From assembly GCA_016790165.1 (NCBI GenBank), contig JAEUPL010000007.1:1-64000 (forward strand): a stretch of DNA of 64,000 bases. Reading direction: 5' to 3'. Below the pieces are notes generated by a model that saw nothing but the letters and a program-made list of their open reading frames with translations, searched no databases and was not told the origin of the DNA. This document shows positions 29,050 to 42,754 of the stretch, one piece after another (position 1 is the first letter of the stretch; each line of letters begins with the position of its first letter). This stretch comes from Burkholderiales bacterium (GTDB lineage: Bacteria > Pseudomonadota > Gammaproteobacteria > Burkholderiales > Casimicrobiaceae). A program made the position numbers and the translations under genes.

Positions 29050-29919
29050 TCAGGTCCAGGCCAGACACACCACGCCCGCTGCGATCAGCGCCGCGTACGC
29101 CACACGGCGCAGCGTGTCGCCCTCCTGAAGCAGTTTGGCGCCAAAGAATGCCCCGATCATCATCGACACCTCGCGTGCTGGGGCCACGTGGGAGACCGGT
29201 GCCAGCTTCATGGCAAACAGCACGGCAATGTAGCCAATCGGCCCCAGCGTCGCCACAGTCACCACCTGCGGCCAGAACTGCCGCCATTGCGTACGCACCT
29301 CGGCGGGCTCGCGCAGCGCACGGCGCGCGAGCACGATGGACGCGAACAGATTGCCGCAGATGTCCACCACGAACGGCGACATCAGCAGATAACGCACCGC
29401 CCAGCCGTCGATCACCGTGTAGCCCGCCACGAACGCCCCAGCGATCAGCCCCCACAGCACGCCACGCAGGTCGACGCCGCCCCGATGCGCAGTTAACCAT
29501 GCGCGGCCGCCGGAGATCGCCAGCACGCCGAACACAATCAACACCAACCCCAGAAACGCGAGCAGCGATGGCTTTTCGCCCAGCAGCAGAATGGCGCCGG
29601 TGAACGACAGCAGCGGCCCCGAGCCCCGCGCGATGGGGTACACCACCGAGAAGTCGGCGACGCGATACGCCGTCTGCCGCGCCACGTTGTAGCCAAAGTG
29701 CACCACAGCGCTGGCGATGCAGGCGAACGCTTCGCGCCAGCCAAAGTTCACCGGCGTCGTGAGCAGTATCCAGCCGACCACGGGCAGGTAGAGCGCGGCG
29801 GCCATCGTGGCGGACAACCACATGAAGTGAGTGGCGTGCGCAGCGCGTTTCGCGGCAAGGTTCCACGTTGCGTGCAGCAGTGCAGCGCCGAGTACCAGCG
29901 CAAGAGCAGTCAACGGCAT
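29050..29919 (-). CDS. EamA/DMT family transporter
   Basis: 289 residues with about ten membrane helices in two repeated halves (for example ALALVLGAALLHATWNLAAKRA at the start and IGAFFGAKLLQEGDTLRR near the end). This is the drug/metabolite transporter fold, which usually exports amino acids or metabolites. The conserved GERP-type loop appears as LLLGEKPSLLAFLGL in the first half. It ends eight bases from the convergent SET gene. The substrate cannot be told. Confidence 0.85.
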   Translation of the reverse strand: MPLTALALVLGAALLHATWNLAAKRAAHATHFMWLSATMAAALYLPVVGWILLTTPVNFGWREAFACIASAVVHFGYNVARQTAYRVADFSVVYPIARGSGPLLSFTGAILLLGEKPSLLAFLGLVLIVFGVLAISGGRAWLTAHRGGVDLRGVLWGLIAGAFVAGYTVIDGWAVRYLLMSPFVVDICGNLFASIVLARRALREPAEVRTQWRQFWPQVVTVATLGPIGYIAVLFAMKLAPVSHVAPAREVSMMIGAFFGAKLLQEGDTLRRVAYAALIAAGVVCLAWT

Positions 29920-29925
29920 GCAGCG

Positions 29926-30717
29926 CTAACCTGACCCTTCGCCCGGACGCAGCACGCTCTCGTGCCAGCCGCCGAGCGCCCAGCGCGACAGTGCACCCAT
30001 CAGCAGGAACAGCAGCACACCGGTCGCCGCGATCAACGCCAATGCAGCGAACATGCGCGGAATGTTGAGTTGATAGCCGGCCTGCAGGATTTGATAGGCC
30101 AGCCCGGTGCCGGTGCCGCCGGTGCCGGCGACGAATTCCGCCACCACCGCGCCGATCAGGGCGAGGCCCGAGGCGATGCGCAATCCGCCAAAAAAGTACG
30201 GCAACGCACTGGGCACGCGCAAGCGGATCAGTGTCTGCCAGCGCGACGCGCGATGCATGCGAAACAGGTTCGCGAGCCCCGGGTTCACGCTGCGCAACCC
30301 AAGCGTCGTGTTGGCAATCACGGGAAAGATGGCCACAATGGTGGCGCAGATCACCAGCGAGAGCGTGGGGCTCTGCACCCAGATGATGATCAGCGGTGCA
30401 ATCGCCACAATTGGCGTCACCTGCAGTAACACCGCGTAGGGAAAGAATGCCGACTCAATCCAGCGGCTTTGCACAAACGCAAACGCGACCGCGACGCCGA
30501 GCACCACGGCGCAAAGCAAGCTGAGAAAAGTCACCTTCAACGTCACCAGCAGGGCGCCACCCAACACCGGCCAGTCGTTCACCAGTGTCTTGAGCACGAG
30601 CAAGGGGCTGGGCACGAGAAACGGTGGAATGTCGAACGTCGTGACCCACCCTTGCCACGTGGCAAGCAACACAGCGCCCACGACGAACGCCGGCAGTGCG
30701 CGGCGCAGGGTCTTCAT
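29926..30717 (-). CDS. ABC transporter permease (NMT1-associated)
   Basis: 263 residues with about six membrane helices. The coupling loop LGLRSVNPGLANLFRMHRASRWQTLIRLRVPSALPYFF (about 139-175) is clear. PPFLVPSPLLVLKTL near the N-terminus is typical of SsuC/ThiX-type permeases. It overlaps the upstream ATPase gene by four bases and is the last gene of a leftward binding protein-ATPase-permease operon. Confidence 0.92.
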   Translation of the reverse strand: MKTLRRALPAFVVGAVLLATWQGWVTTFDIPPFLVPSPLLVLKTLVNDWPVLGGALLVTLKVTFLSLLCAVVLGVAVAFAFVQSRWIESAFFPYAVLLQVTPIVAIAPLIIIWVQSPTLSLVICATIVAIFPVIANTTLGLRSVNPGLANLFRMHRASRWQTLIRLRVPSALPYFFGGLRIASGLALIGAVVAEFVAGTGGTGTGLAYQILQAGYQLNIPRMFAALALIAATGVLLFLLMGALSRWALGGWHESVLRPGEGSG

Positions 30718-31469
30718 GCCAGGGCCTCATCGGCATGACTGGACGCCGCGAGCAGCGCATCCTGCAGTCGCTTCGCGATCGCGGCGAATTCAGTCGACAC
30801 GCGAAACGCGTCGCTGCGTGCCACGCTGGGAACGACCGCGATCTCGTCCACCACGCGGCCCGGTCGCACGGCCATCACAATCACCCGGTCCGAGAGGTAC
30901 ACCGCCTCGTGGATCGAATGCGTCACAAACAGCACGGTGAGGTTGCGCTCGCGACGCAGACGCAAAAGCTCATCGTCCAGCCGGTTCCGGGTAATTTCGT
31001 CGAGCGCGCCGAACGGCTCGTCCATCAGCAGCAGCGAGGGCTCCGTGACGAGGCTGCGGGCAATCGAGGCGCGCATCTGCATGCCGCCCGAGAGCTCACG
31101 TGGTCTGGCCTGCGCGAACTTTTCCAGCCCAACCAGGCGAAGTGCCTCATTCACCCGCTGCGAGGCAGCCTCGCCACCCACGCCCGTCAGATCGAGTGGA
31201 AGACGCACGTTGTCGGCCACGCGCGCCCAGGGCATCAGGGTGGCTTCCTGAAACACAAACGACACGCGCTGCCCGTCGGCCACGCGCACGCTGCCCGCCG
31301 ACGGAGCGAGCAGACCGGCGACCATATTGAGCAGCGTGCTCTTGCCGCACCCAGACGGCCCGAGCAGCGTCACGAATTCGCCTGCGCCGACGGTCAGATC
31401 AACCGGCAACAGGGCGCGGACCCCGTTGGAGTAGGTCTTCTCGGCGGCGCGGATTTCGACGACGGACAC
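30714..31469 (-). CDS. ABC transporter ATP-binding protein
   Basis: 251 residues. Walker A GPSGCGKSTLLNMVAGLL, Q-loop FQEATLMPWARV, signature LSGGMQMRASIARSL, Walker B LLLMDEPFGALDE and H-loop FVTHSIHEA are complete. It drives the importer made of the adjacent permease and binding protein. It belongs to the same nitrate/sulfonate/thiamine-precursor ATPase group as the one after hutH, but the two are clearly distinct sequences. Confidence 0.95.
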   Translation of the reverse strand: MSVVEIRAAEKTYSNGVRALLPVDLTVGAGEFVTLLGPSGCGKSTLLNMVAGLLAPSAGSVRVADGQRVSFVFQEATLMPWARVADNVRLPLDLTGVGGEAASQRVNEALRLVGLEKFAQARPRELSGGMQMRASIARSLVTEPSLLLMDEPFGALDEITRNRLDDELLRLRRERNLTVLFVTHSIHEAVYLSDRVIVMAVRPGRVVDEIAVVPSVARSDAFRVSTEFAAIAKRLQDALLAASSHADEALA

Positions 31470-31479
31470 GACTCGGTCG

Positions 31480-32475
31480 CTACGGCATCACCTTCACGTC
31501 CTTGACGAACTTGTCCGTCCAGGCGTCGTTGAACTTGACCTTCGTGGTGTCGATCAATTTGTTCGCGACCATCATGTCCCAGGTCTGCTTCATGCGTGCT
31601 TCGGTGATGATGCCGATACCGAGCTTCGCCGCATCGCCGCCATCGACGATGCCCATTTCCTTCATCTTCCGCAGGCCATAAGCGAGCAGCTCGTCGGTCA
31701 TCGCCGGGTTGTCTTTCTTGATCAGGGCGTTACCGGGCGCCGGATTTTTCAGATAGCTCTTCCAGCCTTCCAACGTCGCTTTCACAAACGACTCGACCAT
31801 TTTCGGGTTGCCGTCGATGGTCTTTTTGAGCAGCGTGATGGTCTCGGTGTAGGGTGGGTAACCCAGATCGGCGAGCAGGAAGACCTTGGCATCCTTCACG
31901 CCGGCCTTTTGCACGGCCAGCGTTTCCGACGTCAGGTAGCCCTGCTGCGCCATATTTTTGTTGGCGACGAATGGCTGCACGTTGAAGGTGTACGGCCGCG
32001 TTTGCTCGTCCTTGAAGCCGAACTTCGCCTTCGCCCACGGCCACCAGTTGGTCTGGCCGTCGGTCGAGACGAGCACCGTCCGGCTCCTGAGATCGGCGAA
32101 GGTCTTCACGTCGCTGTGCGCGATGACCACGATCGGGTCTTTCTGGAAGAAGGTACCGACGCTCACCGCCTGCACGCCCTGCTCCCAGGCCTTGTAGTTC
32201 TGGATGTCGAAGCCCATGAAGATGTCGACCTGACCGGCTGCCAGCAATTGCAGGCCGTTCACCTGCGGGCCGCCCATCTTGACGGTGACGTCGAGGCCGT
32301 ATTTTTTGTAGGTGCCTTCGGCGACGGCCTGATAGAGCCCGCCGTGCTCGGCCTGAGCGAACCAGTTGGTCTGGAAGGTGACTTTTTGCTGCGCGACCGC
32401 GGTGATGGGCAGCACAGCGGTCAACGAGGCAATGAGGGCTGCGGCCGCTTTTGACATGGTTGGGCGGTAGAACAT
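31480..32475 (-). CDS. ABC transporter substrate-binding protein (NMT1/THI5-like)
   Basis: 331 residues from the ATG at 32475, chosen because GGAG lies five bases before it; an in-frame ATG six codons later is also possible. A signal peptide (KAAAALIASLTAVLPITAVAQ) precedes the mature start near QQKVTFQTNWFAQAEHGG. The fold is of the NMT1/THI5 type, with GGLYQAVAEGTYKKYGLDVTVKMGGPQVNG and WWPWAKAKFGF. Relatives bind thiamine precursors, riboflavin or pyrimidines. No TPP or FMN riboswitch was seen upstream, so the ligand is open. Confidence 0.88.
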   Translation of the reverse strand: MFYRPTMSKAAAALIASLTAVLPITAVAQQKVTFQTNWFAQAEHGGLYQAVAEGTYKKYGLDVTVKMGGPQVNGLQLLAAGQVDIFMGFDIQNYKAWEQGVQAVSVGTFFQKDPIVVIAHSDVKTFADLRSRTVLVSTDGQTNWWPWAKAKFGFKDEQTRPYTFNVQPFVANKNMAQQGYLTSETLAVQKAGVKDAKVFLLADLGYPPYTETITLLKKTIDGNPKMVESFVKATLEGWKSYLKNPAPGNALIKKDNPAMTDELLAYGLRKMKEMGIVDGGDAAKLGIGIITEARMKQTWDMMVANKLIDTTKVKFNDAWTDKFVKDVKVMP

Positions 32476-32580
32476 GGCATCTCCGGATGCGTGAACGAAA
32501 CGACGAATTATCCCGCGAGCAGCAACCCGGTCGAGCGCATCTGCGCACACCCGTACCGCATGCGCGCCACAACGAGTGAT

Positions 32581-32699
32581 CAGCTTTTTCGTGGTAACGG
32601 CTATCCTGTGGGCGATACATCTTGATTTACTGCAAAGTCGACTTACTGCGAAATCAGCCCTAAAGCGCCATCCACTGGTCGCTATCGCTAAAAAGTCGT
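32581..32699. repeat. Dispersed intergenic element, copy D
   Basis: Begins CAGCTTTTTCG and ends GGTCGCTATCGCTAAAAAGT, so the AGCTTTTT/AAAAAG ends are kept. The core is AAAGTCGACTTACTGCGAAA followed by TCAGCCC. It lies in the 309-base gap between the divergent binding-protein and DUF3592 genes; no protein-coding frame was supported in that gap. Confidence 0.6.
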
Positions 32700-32784
32700 T
32701 AACACGGTCAGCGTTGCGTCCGTATCATGGCAGCGCCCACACATTGCTCAGCACAGCGCGCGGCTCGCAAGGATCAGGAACCGT

Positions 32785-33600
32785 ATGAAGTCATCACGCA
32801 CGACCGCTCCCGGCGTCACGGCACGCCATCGCCTCATCGCGCTTCCGTTGTGGTTCCTGCTCGCGGCGATCTTTGGTCTGTGCGGCTGGCTGTTCGGGTT
32901 GCTGCCCATCGTCACGGCCGTGGGCAACTGGCAGCAGGCCCGCGACTACGTGGCTACCCCGGCGCAGGTGGTGCAGCGCGTGGCGAAAGACGGCACCGGA
33001 GCGCACGCCGCCTGGTCGGCCGCACAATACGAAGTGAACGGCAAGCGCTACTTCGCTGAGCGGGCCACCGTGCTCGACGACGACGACCCGTCGGCGGCGA
33101 ATAACGCGCAGGCACTCAAGGCGCTCGACGCGGCGCGTGCGGGCAATCAACCGATCACGGTCTGGGTGAGCCCGCGGCGGCCGGAAATTGCCCTGCTCTC
33201 GCGCGACCTGCCGCTTGCGTCGCTCTGGCCCCGATTGCCGATGGCGCTGGGCTTCCCCCTATTTGCGCTGGCGGGGCTGGCGGGAATGGTGGGCGCCCTG
33301 TTTAACCCCGGGTGGTACACGCGTCTGGCAAACGCTGCAGGCGTGTGGCTGTTTGCGGCGGCGTGGTGCGGCTTTGTCTTTCCGATGTTGCTGCTCATCA
33401 CCAGCGACAACCCTCACGAATGGGGGGGTGTGGCGATCATGTCACTGTTCGTGCTGGTCGGCATCGGCTGTTTGTGGGCAGCGATCGCGGGCAGCCTGCG
33501 CGGCGAAACCGGGACCAATGACCGCGATCTGTCGAGCAAAGGCCGCAACGTCAAGCGCGGTGGCCTCGGCGGCCGCGGCGACAAATTCGACAAGAACTGA
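32785..33600 (+). CDS. DUF3592 domain membrane protein
   Basis: 271 residues. A first membrane segment lies at about 18-45. The exposed domain that follows reads ATPAQVVQRV, AQYEVNGKRYFAERATV and ITVWVSPRRPEIALLSRD, the DUF3592 pattern of small beta-rich domains between membrane helices. Three more hydrophobic segments lie at about 148-240, and the tail is basic and glycine-rich. No function is established for the family, and the gene stands alone. Confidence 0.75.
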   Translation: MKSSRTTAPGVTARHRLIALPLWFLLAAIFGLCGWLFGLLPIVTAVGNWQQARDYVATPAQVVQRVAKDGTGAHAAWSAAQYEVNGKRYFAERATVLDDDDPSAANNAQALKALDAARAGNQPITVWVSPRRPEIALLSRDLPLASLWPRLPMALGFPLFALAGLAGMVGALFNPGWYTRLANAAGVWLFAAAWCGFVFPMLLLITSDNPHEWGGVAIMSLFVLVGIGCLWAAIAGSLRGETGTNDRDLSSKGRNVKRGGLGGRGDKFDKN

Positions 33601-33651
33601 TCGGCGCCGGGCTCACCCCAACCCAACGCGCGACGTATCGCGCAGACTGGT

Positions 33652-34932
33652 TCAGCGCGCCGACGCCTCCATCACCATTCGCGCCAGCAGATAGAGGCGC
33701 GGCTCAATCGACGAAATGGCGATGTATTCGGCATCGTTTGAATGCGCGCCAAAGCCGGCGAATCCAAAGCGCTCGATCACCGGGCCCTTCGCCTTGAGCG
33801 AGGCGAACGCGGCATCGGTGCCGCCGCCCTCGGCGATGCTGCTGACCTGCAATTCGCGGCCGACCTCGCTCCGGTAGATCGCCGCGGCCTTCTGCGCCAG
33901 CGCCTTTGCGGCATCGGTCGGCTCCAGCGGCGGACGACGGCGCACGAAATCCACCTCGACCTTTGCCTCGGGCAGTAACTGCTTCTTCGCGCGCTCGCGA
34001 ACCTCTGCCTCAATGCCGTCGTAGTCCGCCACACTCCAAACACGAACGTCGGCGTAGGCCACGGCGTCTGCCGGGATGACGTTGCGATTGGTGCCCGCGT
34101 TCGCCACCGTCCAGTTCAGCTTCAAACCCTGTTGCGGTTTCGACAGATCCCGCATCTGCAGCATCTGGTGCGACAGTTCGTACAGCGCGTTCACACCGAG
34201 ATGCGGCGCGCTGCCCGCGTGCGACGCACGGCCCTTCACTTTGAGTGTTACCGCCGCAATGCCGCTCGTCGCCAGCGACAAGCGGTCGCTCGCCACGCTG
34301 GTGCTCTCGCAGGAATACACGACGTCATGCTCGCTCCCGAGCGCAGTGAGCGTGGCACGCGAGCCGGGTGAGGAAATCTCTTCGTCGCCATTGATCAGCA
34401 CCGTGATCTTGCCGTAACCGTCGAAACCGGTTCGCTTGAGCGCGGTGAGCGCGTGAATGATCGCCGCGACCCCGCTCTTGTCGTCCGAAATGCCCAGGCC
34501 GTAGGCGCGATCACCCTCCACGCGGAACGGCTGCTTGGCCAGCATGCCCTTAAGGTAGACCGTATCCATGTGCGCGATCAACAGGATCGAACGCTGCCCC
34601 TTGCCCCGGAACGTCGCCTTGACCATCGGGCCGGTCTTCTCCGGCGTGTCGTGCATGCGATAGGCCGTCGCCATGTCGGCCTCGATCAGTTCCACGTCAC
34701 CGCCCAGCGCCTTCAACCGACCCCCGATGTAGGCTGCGATCTTTTCCAGCCCCTCACGGTCGCCGCTGCCCGACTCAAAGTTCACCAGATCGCGCAAGGT
34801 GTCCAGTGCGGGTTGTTTCTCGGCAGTGACCGCCTGCCAGAGCGCTTCGTTGCGGGCGGTTTGCGCCTGTGAGGAGGAAATGAAAGCCGCGCTCGCAAGT
34901 GCGAGGGCGACAGCCAGGGATTGACGGATCAT
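33652..34932 (-). CDS. M20 family metallopeptidase, glutamate carboxypeptidase-like
   Basis: 426 residues with a signal peptide (AVALALASAAFISSSQAQ), so it is exported. Zinc-binding and catalytic segments are LLIAHMDTVY (about 119-128), GISDDKSGVAA (about 150-160), INGDEEISSPGS (about 188-199) and AEGGGTDAAF, in the order of M20/M25/M40 peptidases. A dimerisation domain lies about 225-335. It resembles carboxypeptidase G2, which removes C-terminal glutamate from folates and peptides. The exact substrate is unknown. Confidence 0.88.
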   Translation of the reverse strand: MIRQSLAVALALASAAFISSSQAQTARNEALWQAVTAEKQPALDTLRDLVNFESGSGDREGLEKIAAYIGGRLKALGGDVELIEADMATAYRMHDTPEKTGPMVKATFRGKGQRSILLIAHMDTVYLKGMLAKQPFRVEGDRAYGLGISDDKSGVAAIIHALTALKRTGFDGYGKITVLINGDEEISSPGSRATLTALGSEHDVVYSCESTSVASDRLSLATSGIAAVTLKVKGRASHAGSAPHLGVNALYELSHQMLQMRDLSKPQQGLKLNWTVANAGTNRNVIPADAVAYADVRVWSVADYDGIEAEVRERAKKQLLPEAKVEVDFVRRRPPLEPTDAAKALAQKAAAIYRSEVGRELQVSSIAEGGGTDAAFASLKAKGPVIERFGFAGFGAHSNDAEYIAISSIEPRLYLLARMVMEASAR

Positions 34933-35030
34933 GGCAGCTCACCGGGAAAGATTGACCGACGCATCATAGTGCGAGGCGGCTGTCAGGCCAGCAAACAACC
35001 GTGCGTCATCGAAACCGGCGTAGCCAATAA

Positions 35031-35189
35031 TCGTAGCCCCGATGCAGCGCAGCGGAATCGAGGAATCGTGTGGAGGCCGAATACAACCCATGGCGGTGAA
35101 CCGTCCCGTTTCGAACGACTTCGACGCCGAAGCGGTCCTCCACACTGATCGGGCGCCCTCGATTCCGCTGCGCTGCATCGAGGCTACGA
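35031..35189. repeat. REP-like inverted repeat, copy 3 (long form)
   Basis: Near-perfect outer arms lie at 35031-35063 (begins TCGTAGCCCCGATGCAGCGC) and 35157-35189 (ends GCATCGAGGCTACGA). A second inner pair, GTGTGGAGG (35068-35076) and CCTCCACAC (35136-35144), extends the pairing, giving a nested hairpin of about 160 bases. It lies between the selO stop and the peptidase start, eight bases from the selO stop codon. Confidence 0.85.
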
Positions 35190-35196
35190 GCCGACC

Positions 35197-36789
<1,593 letters not shown>

Positions 36790-36853
36790 ATTTTTTCGGC
36801 GACGATCATCGGGCAGCACAGCGCCGCGACAGACCACGCATGTATCTCTGCGA

Positions 36854-37858
36854 TTACCCTGGCCAGTAAATTTTGCGGAGTGCGAGAAGTCGTTGTGAGT
36901 CAGTGTCCATTCGTTCGTAGTGCTCCAACACCGCGCGTACCAAGTCATCAAGGTCCATCAGCGTCAACGGGATACTGGCTCGCTCGGCTTCATATCGGGC
37001 TTCGCGGGAGAAGCCCCCGGTACTCACGTACAGACCCTTGTCATCCTTGTGTCTTCCCCCCAAGAAGCTGCGTACTTCCGGGCTACCCATCGCGCTCGCG
37101 GTCCGGTGCTTGACCTCGACGACGATTCGCGGGCTTTCAAAGCCGAATCCATCCGGCGATGCAACGATATCTTTTCCTCGATCAGGTCCGCTCGGCGAAA
37201 TGCGCGTCTTATATCCCATGGCACGCAGCAGCCCAGCAACCAACTCCTGCATCTCGTCCCAGTCCAAACGACTGATCTTGTCCTTGATGAATTCGAACGC
37301 CTTGTTCTGAATGTCCTTAAAAATCAAATCAACCTGAGTCTGCTCTTCAACGGGCGCTGCAGGCGCCGTCGACGCTGCGACAGTTCCGGCGGCGATCTGT
37401 TCAATTTCATCTGCGGCCTCTGTGGGCAACAGGAACAACGTCGCGATCGCGCCGAGGCTGTTTCGCGTGGCAACTGAAAGCACGTCCCGTGACACTGTCG
37501 CGTCCCATTGCACGCTGCGCAACTGAGGGTAACTACCGTCTGTCGCTGGTTTGTAGTTGTAGTCCCCGGTGACCGTTCCTAACAAGTACTCGCGACGACT
37601 TGGGTCGTACGTAACGACGCGGTCATGCTTCTTGATTTCACGAGCAAATCGGTAAGCCTGCCCTGCTGACATCGCCACCTGCATTCGTCTGGTACCGGGA
37701 TACGCTCGTTCCACCGCCTTTGTGAACTGTTCCCTTGTGTGCAGCGATGACATATCGCCCAGCTCTTCCCAACCGATCGCGACGACTGATCCTGCGCGGA
37801 ATTCGTCCACACGAACGCCACCCTCGCCCGCTCTCACCATCCACATCGGCTTACCCAA
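36854..37858 (-). CDS. Mrr-like restriction endonuclease with N-terminal EVE/PUA-like domain
   Basis: 334 residues. The N-terminal 110 ([49 protein letters not shown]) resemble an EVE/PUA-like reader of the type fused to modification-dependent nucleases. The C-terminal half (about 195-310) is an Mrr-type catalytic domain: [33 protein letters not shown] with catalytic D230, and IVVEVKHR with E248 and K250. All three catalytic residues are kept. It most likely cuts DNA with modified bases. It is the downstream end of the restriction island, 12 bases past the GIY-YIG/helicase gene. Confidence 0.82.
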   Translation of the reverse strand: MGKPMWMVRAGEGGVRVDEFRAGSVVAIGWEELGDMSSLHTREQFTKAVERAYPGTRRMQVAMSAGQAYRFAREIKKHDRVVTYDPSRREYLLGTVTGDYNYKPATDGSYPQLRSVQWDATVSRDVLSVATRNSLGAIATLFLLPTEAADEIEQIAAGTVAASTAPAAPVEEQTQVDLIFKDIQNKAFEFIKDKISRLDWDEMQELVAGLLRAMGYKTRISPSGPDRGKDIVASPDGFGFESPRIVVEVKHRTASAMGSPEVRSFLGGRHKDDKGLYVSTGGFSREARYEAERASIPLTLMDLDDLVRAVLEHYERMDTDSQRLLALRKIYWPG

Positions 37859-37870
37859 TTCAGCTTTCCT

Positions 37871-40421
<2,551 letters not shown>

Positions 40422-40429
<8 letters not shown>

Positions 40430-42074
40430 CGTCGCTTTCGCTTATCGCGACGTCATCGAGCAAGTCTCTCGTCAATTCCATTGGACGCACGAGTTTCTCA
40501 ATGAAATCCACTTCGTGTGCAGAGATGCCATACCTGGCGTAAAGCTCCTCATCGGTCCATGTTTTGTTCCACTTCTGCCTCGGAACAAACGTGTACACGC
40601 GGCGTGTCGTGTCTTGGGACGGCTTGTGCAGAAGAATGAGAAACCGCGTCAGGCGACAGGTTAGGTAGGAGAGAGCACTTTCCGCTTCGTCCTTGGTATC
40701 AAACGGCCCGATGTACATATAAGTCCAGGAAGAAATACTGCCGGGCTCCCCGACAAAAGGCGTGCTCAAAATTCTGTGTGGATACGTGTCGCGGTTGCCG
40801 GTACCAGGTGCTGCTCGACCGATGAATATCTTCCACTTGTCGAATACGTGTTGCTCCTTTGTCACTTCTGATCTTGAGATGTATCCAATTCCGCCGTTTC
40901 GGTAGACCTTCAAGTCATCTCCCGACTTCTTGTCTCGGCCCTTGAACGTACTGCCAAGCCCAAAAGCTCCAATCGAGCTCACCAGGTGTGAGAATCTCTT
41001 ATCCTCAGGGAGTTGTAGCAACGCCCCTCCGCCAGTCTCAATACTCATGACCTTCTTGAGGATGGAAACGCCTTCATTGAAGCGTACGAATACGTCCACC
41101 CCTTGTTCGAGTAGTGGACGAATGGCGGTCGAAGGCGGATCATTTTTGTAGTGCGTACTGACACGACAGTCGCCTGCATTGTCACGTTCCCAAAGAAAGA
41201 AGCAAACTCCGCCCTTTAGCCCAACGCCGGGAAATACCTCAGACGCGGTAAGGTAATCGTCGATTGAACGCAGTCGATCATCGCCAAGCATTGACTCGCG
41301 GAACTCGTCCAATCCCATACCGCCGGAGAACCAACGCGCGGGAATGACCATGCACAGGTACCTTGGATCGAGGGCTTTTGCCTGCTGGACGAACTGTTGG
41401 TAAATAGGACGTGCCTGTGTTCCAAATCCATCCGTGTTGAGTTGGTACGGCGGGTTGCCGACGATCACATCAAATTGCATAGGTTTCCCAAAAAAATCGA
41501 TCAGTCGAGTCTTGATGTCCTTCGAGTGAATGAATGCGTACGCATGAGATTCCGCAGTAGCTCCTCGATCAAGTTCACTCCGACTTGCACCGCAGAAAAT
41601 ACATTTCTCATTTGCCCAGGTGTGCTCCGTGCGCTCAAACCAGATGTTGCCCGCATCGCTGCGAAAACCTTTGGCAATGGAGTGCTTGCCCTTGGCGTGC
41701 TTGCTGCAATACAAGCTGCGCCGAGCCAGCAGCGCCGTGAGTTGGGTGATGCCGATGCCGAACACCTGCTGCGTGAGGATGTGATTCACGCGCGTTTGCA
41801 AATCGGGTATTTCGGCGGCGAGCCCGTCGGTCAGCCGCCGCGTGATCTCGCGCAGAAACACGCCCGATTTGGTGCAGGGGTCAAGAAAGCGGACGCTTTT
41901 GTTCGCCCACAGATTGGCCCCACCATGATCGGCCGCCCAGGCAGCAGCGACGGTATCGAGCATGCGGTTGGCAAACTCCGGCGGCGTGAACACTTCGTCG
42001 TTGGAGAGGTTGGCGATGCAGGTGAGCACGTCGGGGTTACGCCCGCGCAGTGTGAAGCCGGCCTGCGCAGTCAT
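40422..42074 (-). CDS. Eco57I-type N6-adenine DNA methyltransferase, large subunit
   Basis: 550 residues. NDEVFTPPEFANRML (about 25-39) is a methylase N-terminal motif. LDPCTKSGVFL (64-74) sits where the SAM loop (PACGSGNF type) belongs but reads KSG rather than GSG. A likely zinc knuckle uses C123, C158 and C161 (KCIFCGAS). The catalytic motif IV is NPPY at 207-210 (IVGNPPYQL). The rest should be target recognition. Sampled GC is about 40-57% from 40450 to 41640 but 57-68% from 41640 to 42074, so the gene is mosaic. It overlaps both neighbours. Confidence 0.85.
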
Positions 42075-42715
42075 GCCGCTTCCTGTGCGACAGGCCGATC
42101 CAGCGCGGCGAGATCGGCTGCCGTCATCGGTTCATGCGTGCGCACGGGCGTGAAAATCTCGTGCTTGTCGAACAGCGAACCCTGCGCGGTGTGCTGGGCC
42201 ATGCCGGTGAGAACATCGAGGCGAAAATCCCGGCGCTTGAATTTGCCTTTGCCGAGCGAGGCCCATTCGGCAAAGGTGATCGGTTCGCCCGTGTGTGTGC
42301 TCATGGTGAGCGCGTCGCCATGCACGATGTTCTGCGACAGCACGTAGGATGCGGCGCGGTAGTGCGCGGCGCTGTCATCAAGGCCAAGATACCCGGCGAA
42401 CAGTTCGAGCACGTTGGCGCGGCATTCGGCAATGTTGTCCGGCAACAACTCCACACCGTAGACGCACATGAGTGCCAGCAACGCAAAGTGGCGGCGCTCG
42501 AAATCCGATTTGCCGTATTTGAGTTCCACCGCCGCAAACTTGCGGCGAAGAATGGCGACGATGAAATTGCCACTGCCGCAGGCGGGCTCAAGAAACCGCG
42601 AGTCAATCCGTTCGGTTTCGTGCTTGACCAGATCAAGTATGGCTTCAACCATCCACGGCGGGGTGAAAACCTCGCCGTGATCGGCGATGCGCTGCTTTGA
42701 TTTGATAAGCGTCAT
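42071..42715 (-). CDS. N6-adenine methyltransferase, small SAM-binding subunit
   Basis: 214 residues. GEVFTPPWMVEAILDLV (about 14-30) and FLEPACGSGNFIVAILRRKF (41-60) are the N-terminal motif and a canonical SAM-binding motif I. VLSQNIVHGDAL corresponds to a later acidic strand. No NPPY catalytic motif is present, and the protein ends soon after, so it looks like half of a methylase. The large subunit, which starts within its last four bases (ATGA), has NPPY but an altered SAM loop. The pair may form a two-chain enzyme; that is inference. Confidence 0.78.
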   Translation of the reverse strand: MTLIKSKQRIADHGEVFTPPWMVEAILDLVKHETERIDSRFLEPACGSGNFIVAILRRKFAAVELKYGKSDFERRHFALLALMCVYGVELLPDNIAECRANVLELFAGYLGLDDSAAHYRAASYVLSQNIVHGDALTMSTHTGEPITFAEWASLGKGKFKRRDFRLDVLTGMAQHTAQGSLFDKHEIFTPVRTHEPMTAADLAALDRPVAQEAA

Positions 42716-42754
42716 TGAGGCCAGTTCGTGCGTGCTTGCGCCGGGTACTGCTTT

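Noticed and set aside
32476-32784. Riboswitch (TPP or FMN) upstream of the NMT1/THI5-like importer
   Set aside because: The conserved cores of these riboswitches (for example CTGAGA and the ACCTGATCTGG-type segment of TPP) were looked for and not found; the region holds a dispersed repeat copy instead.
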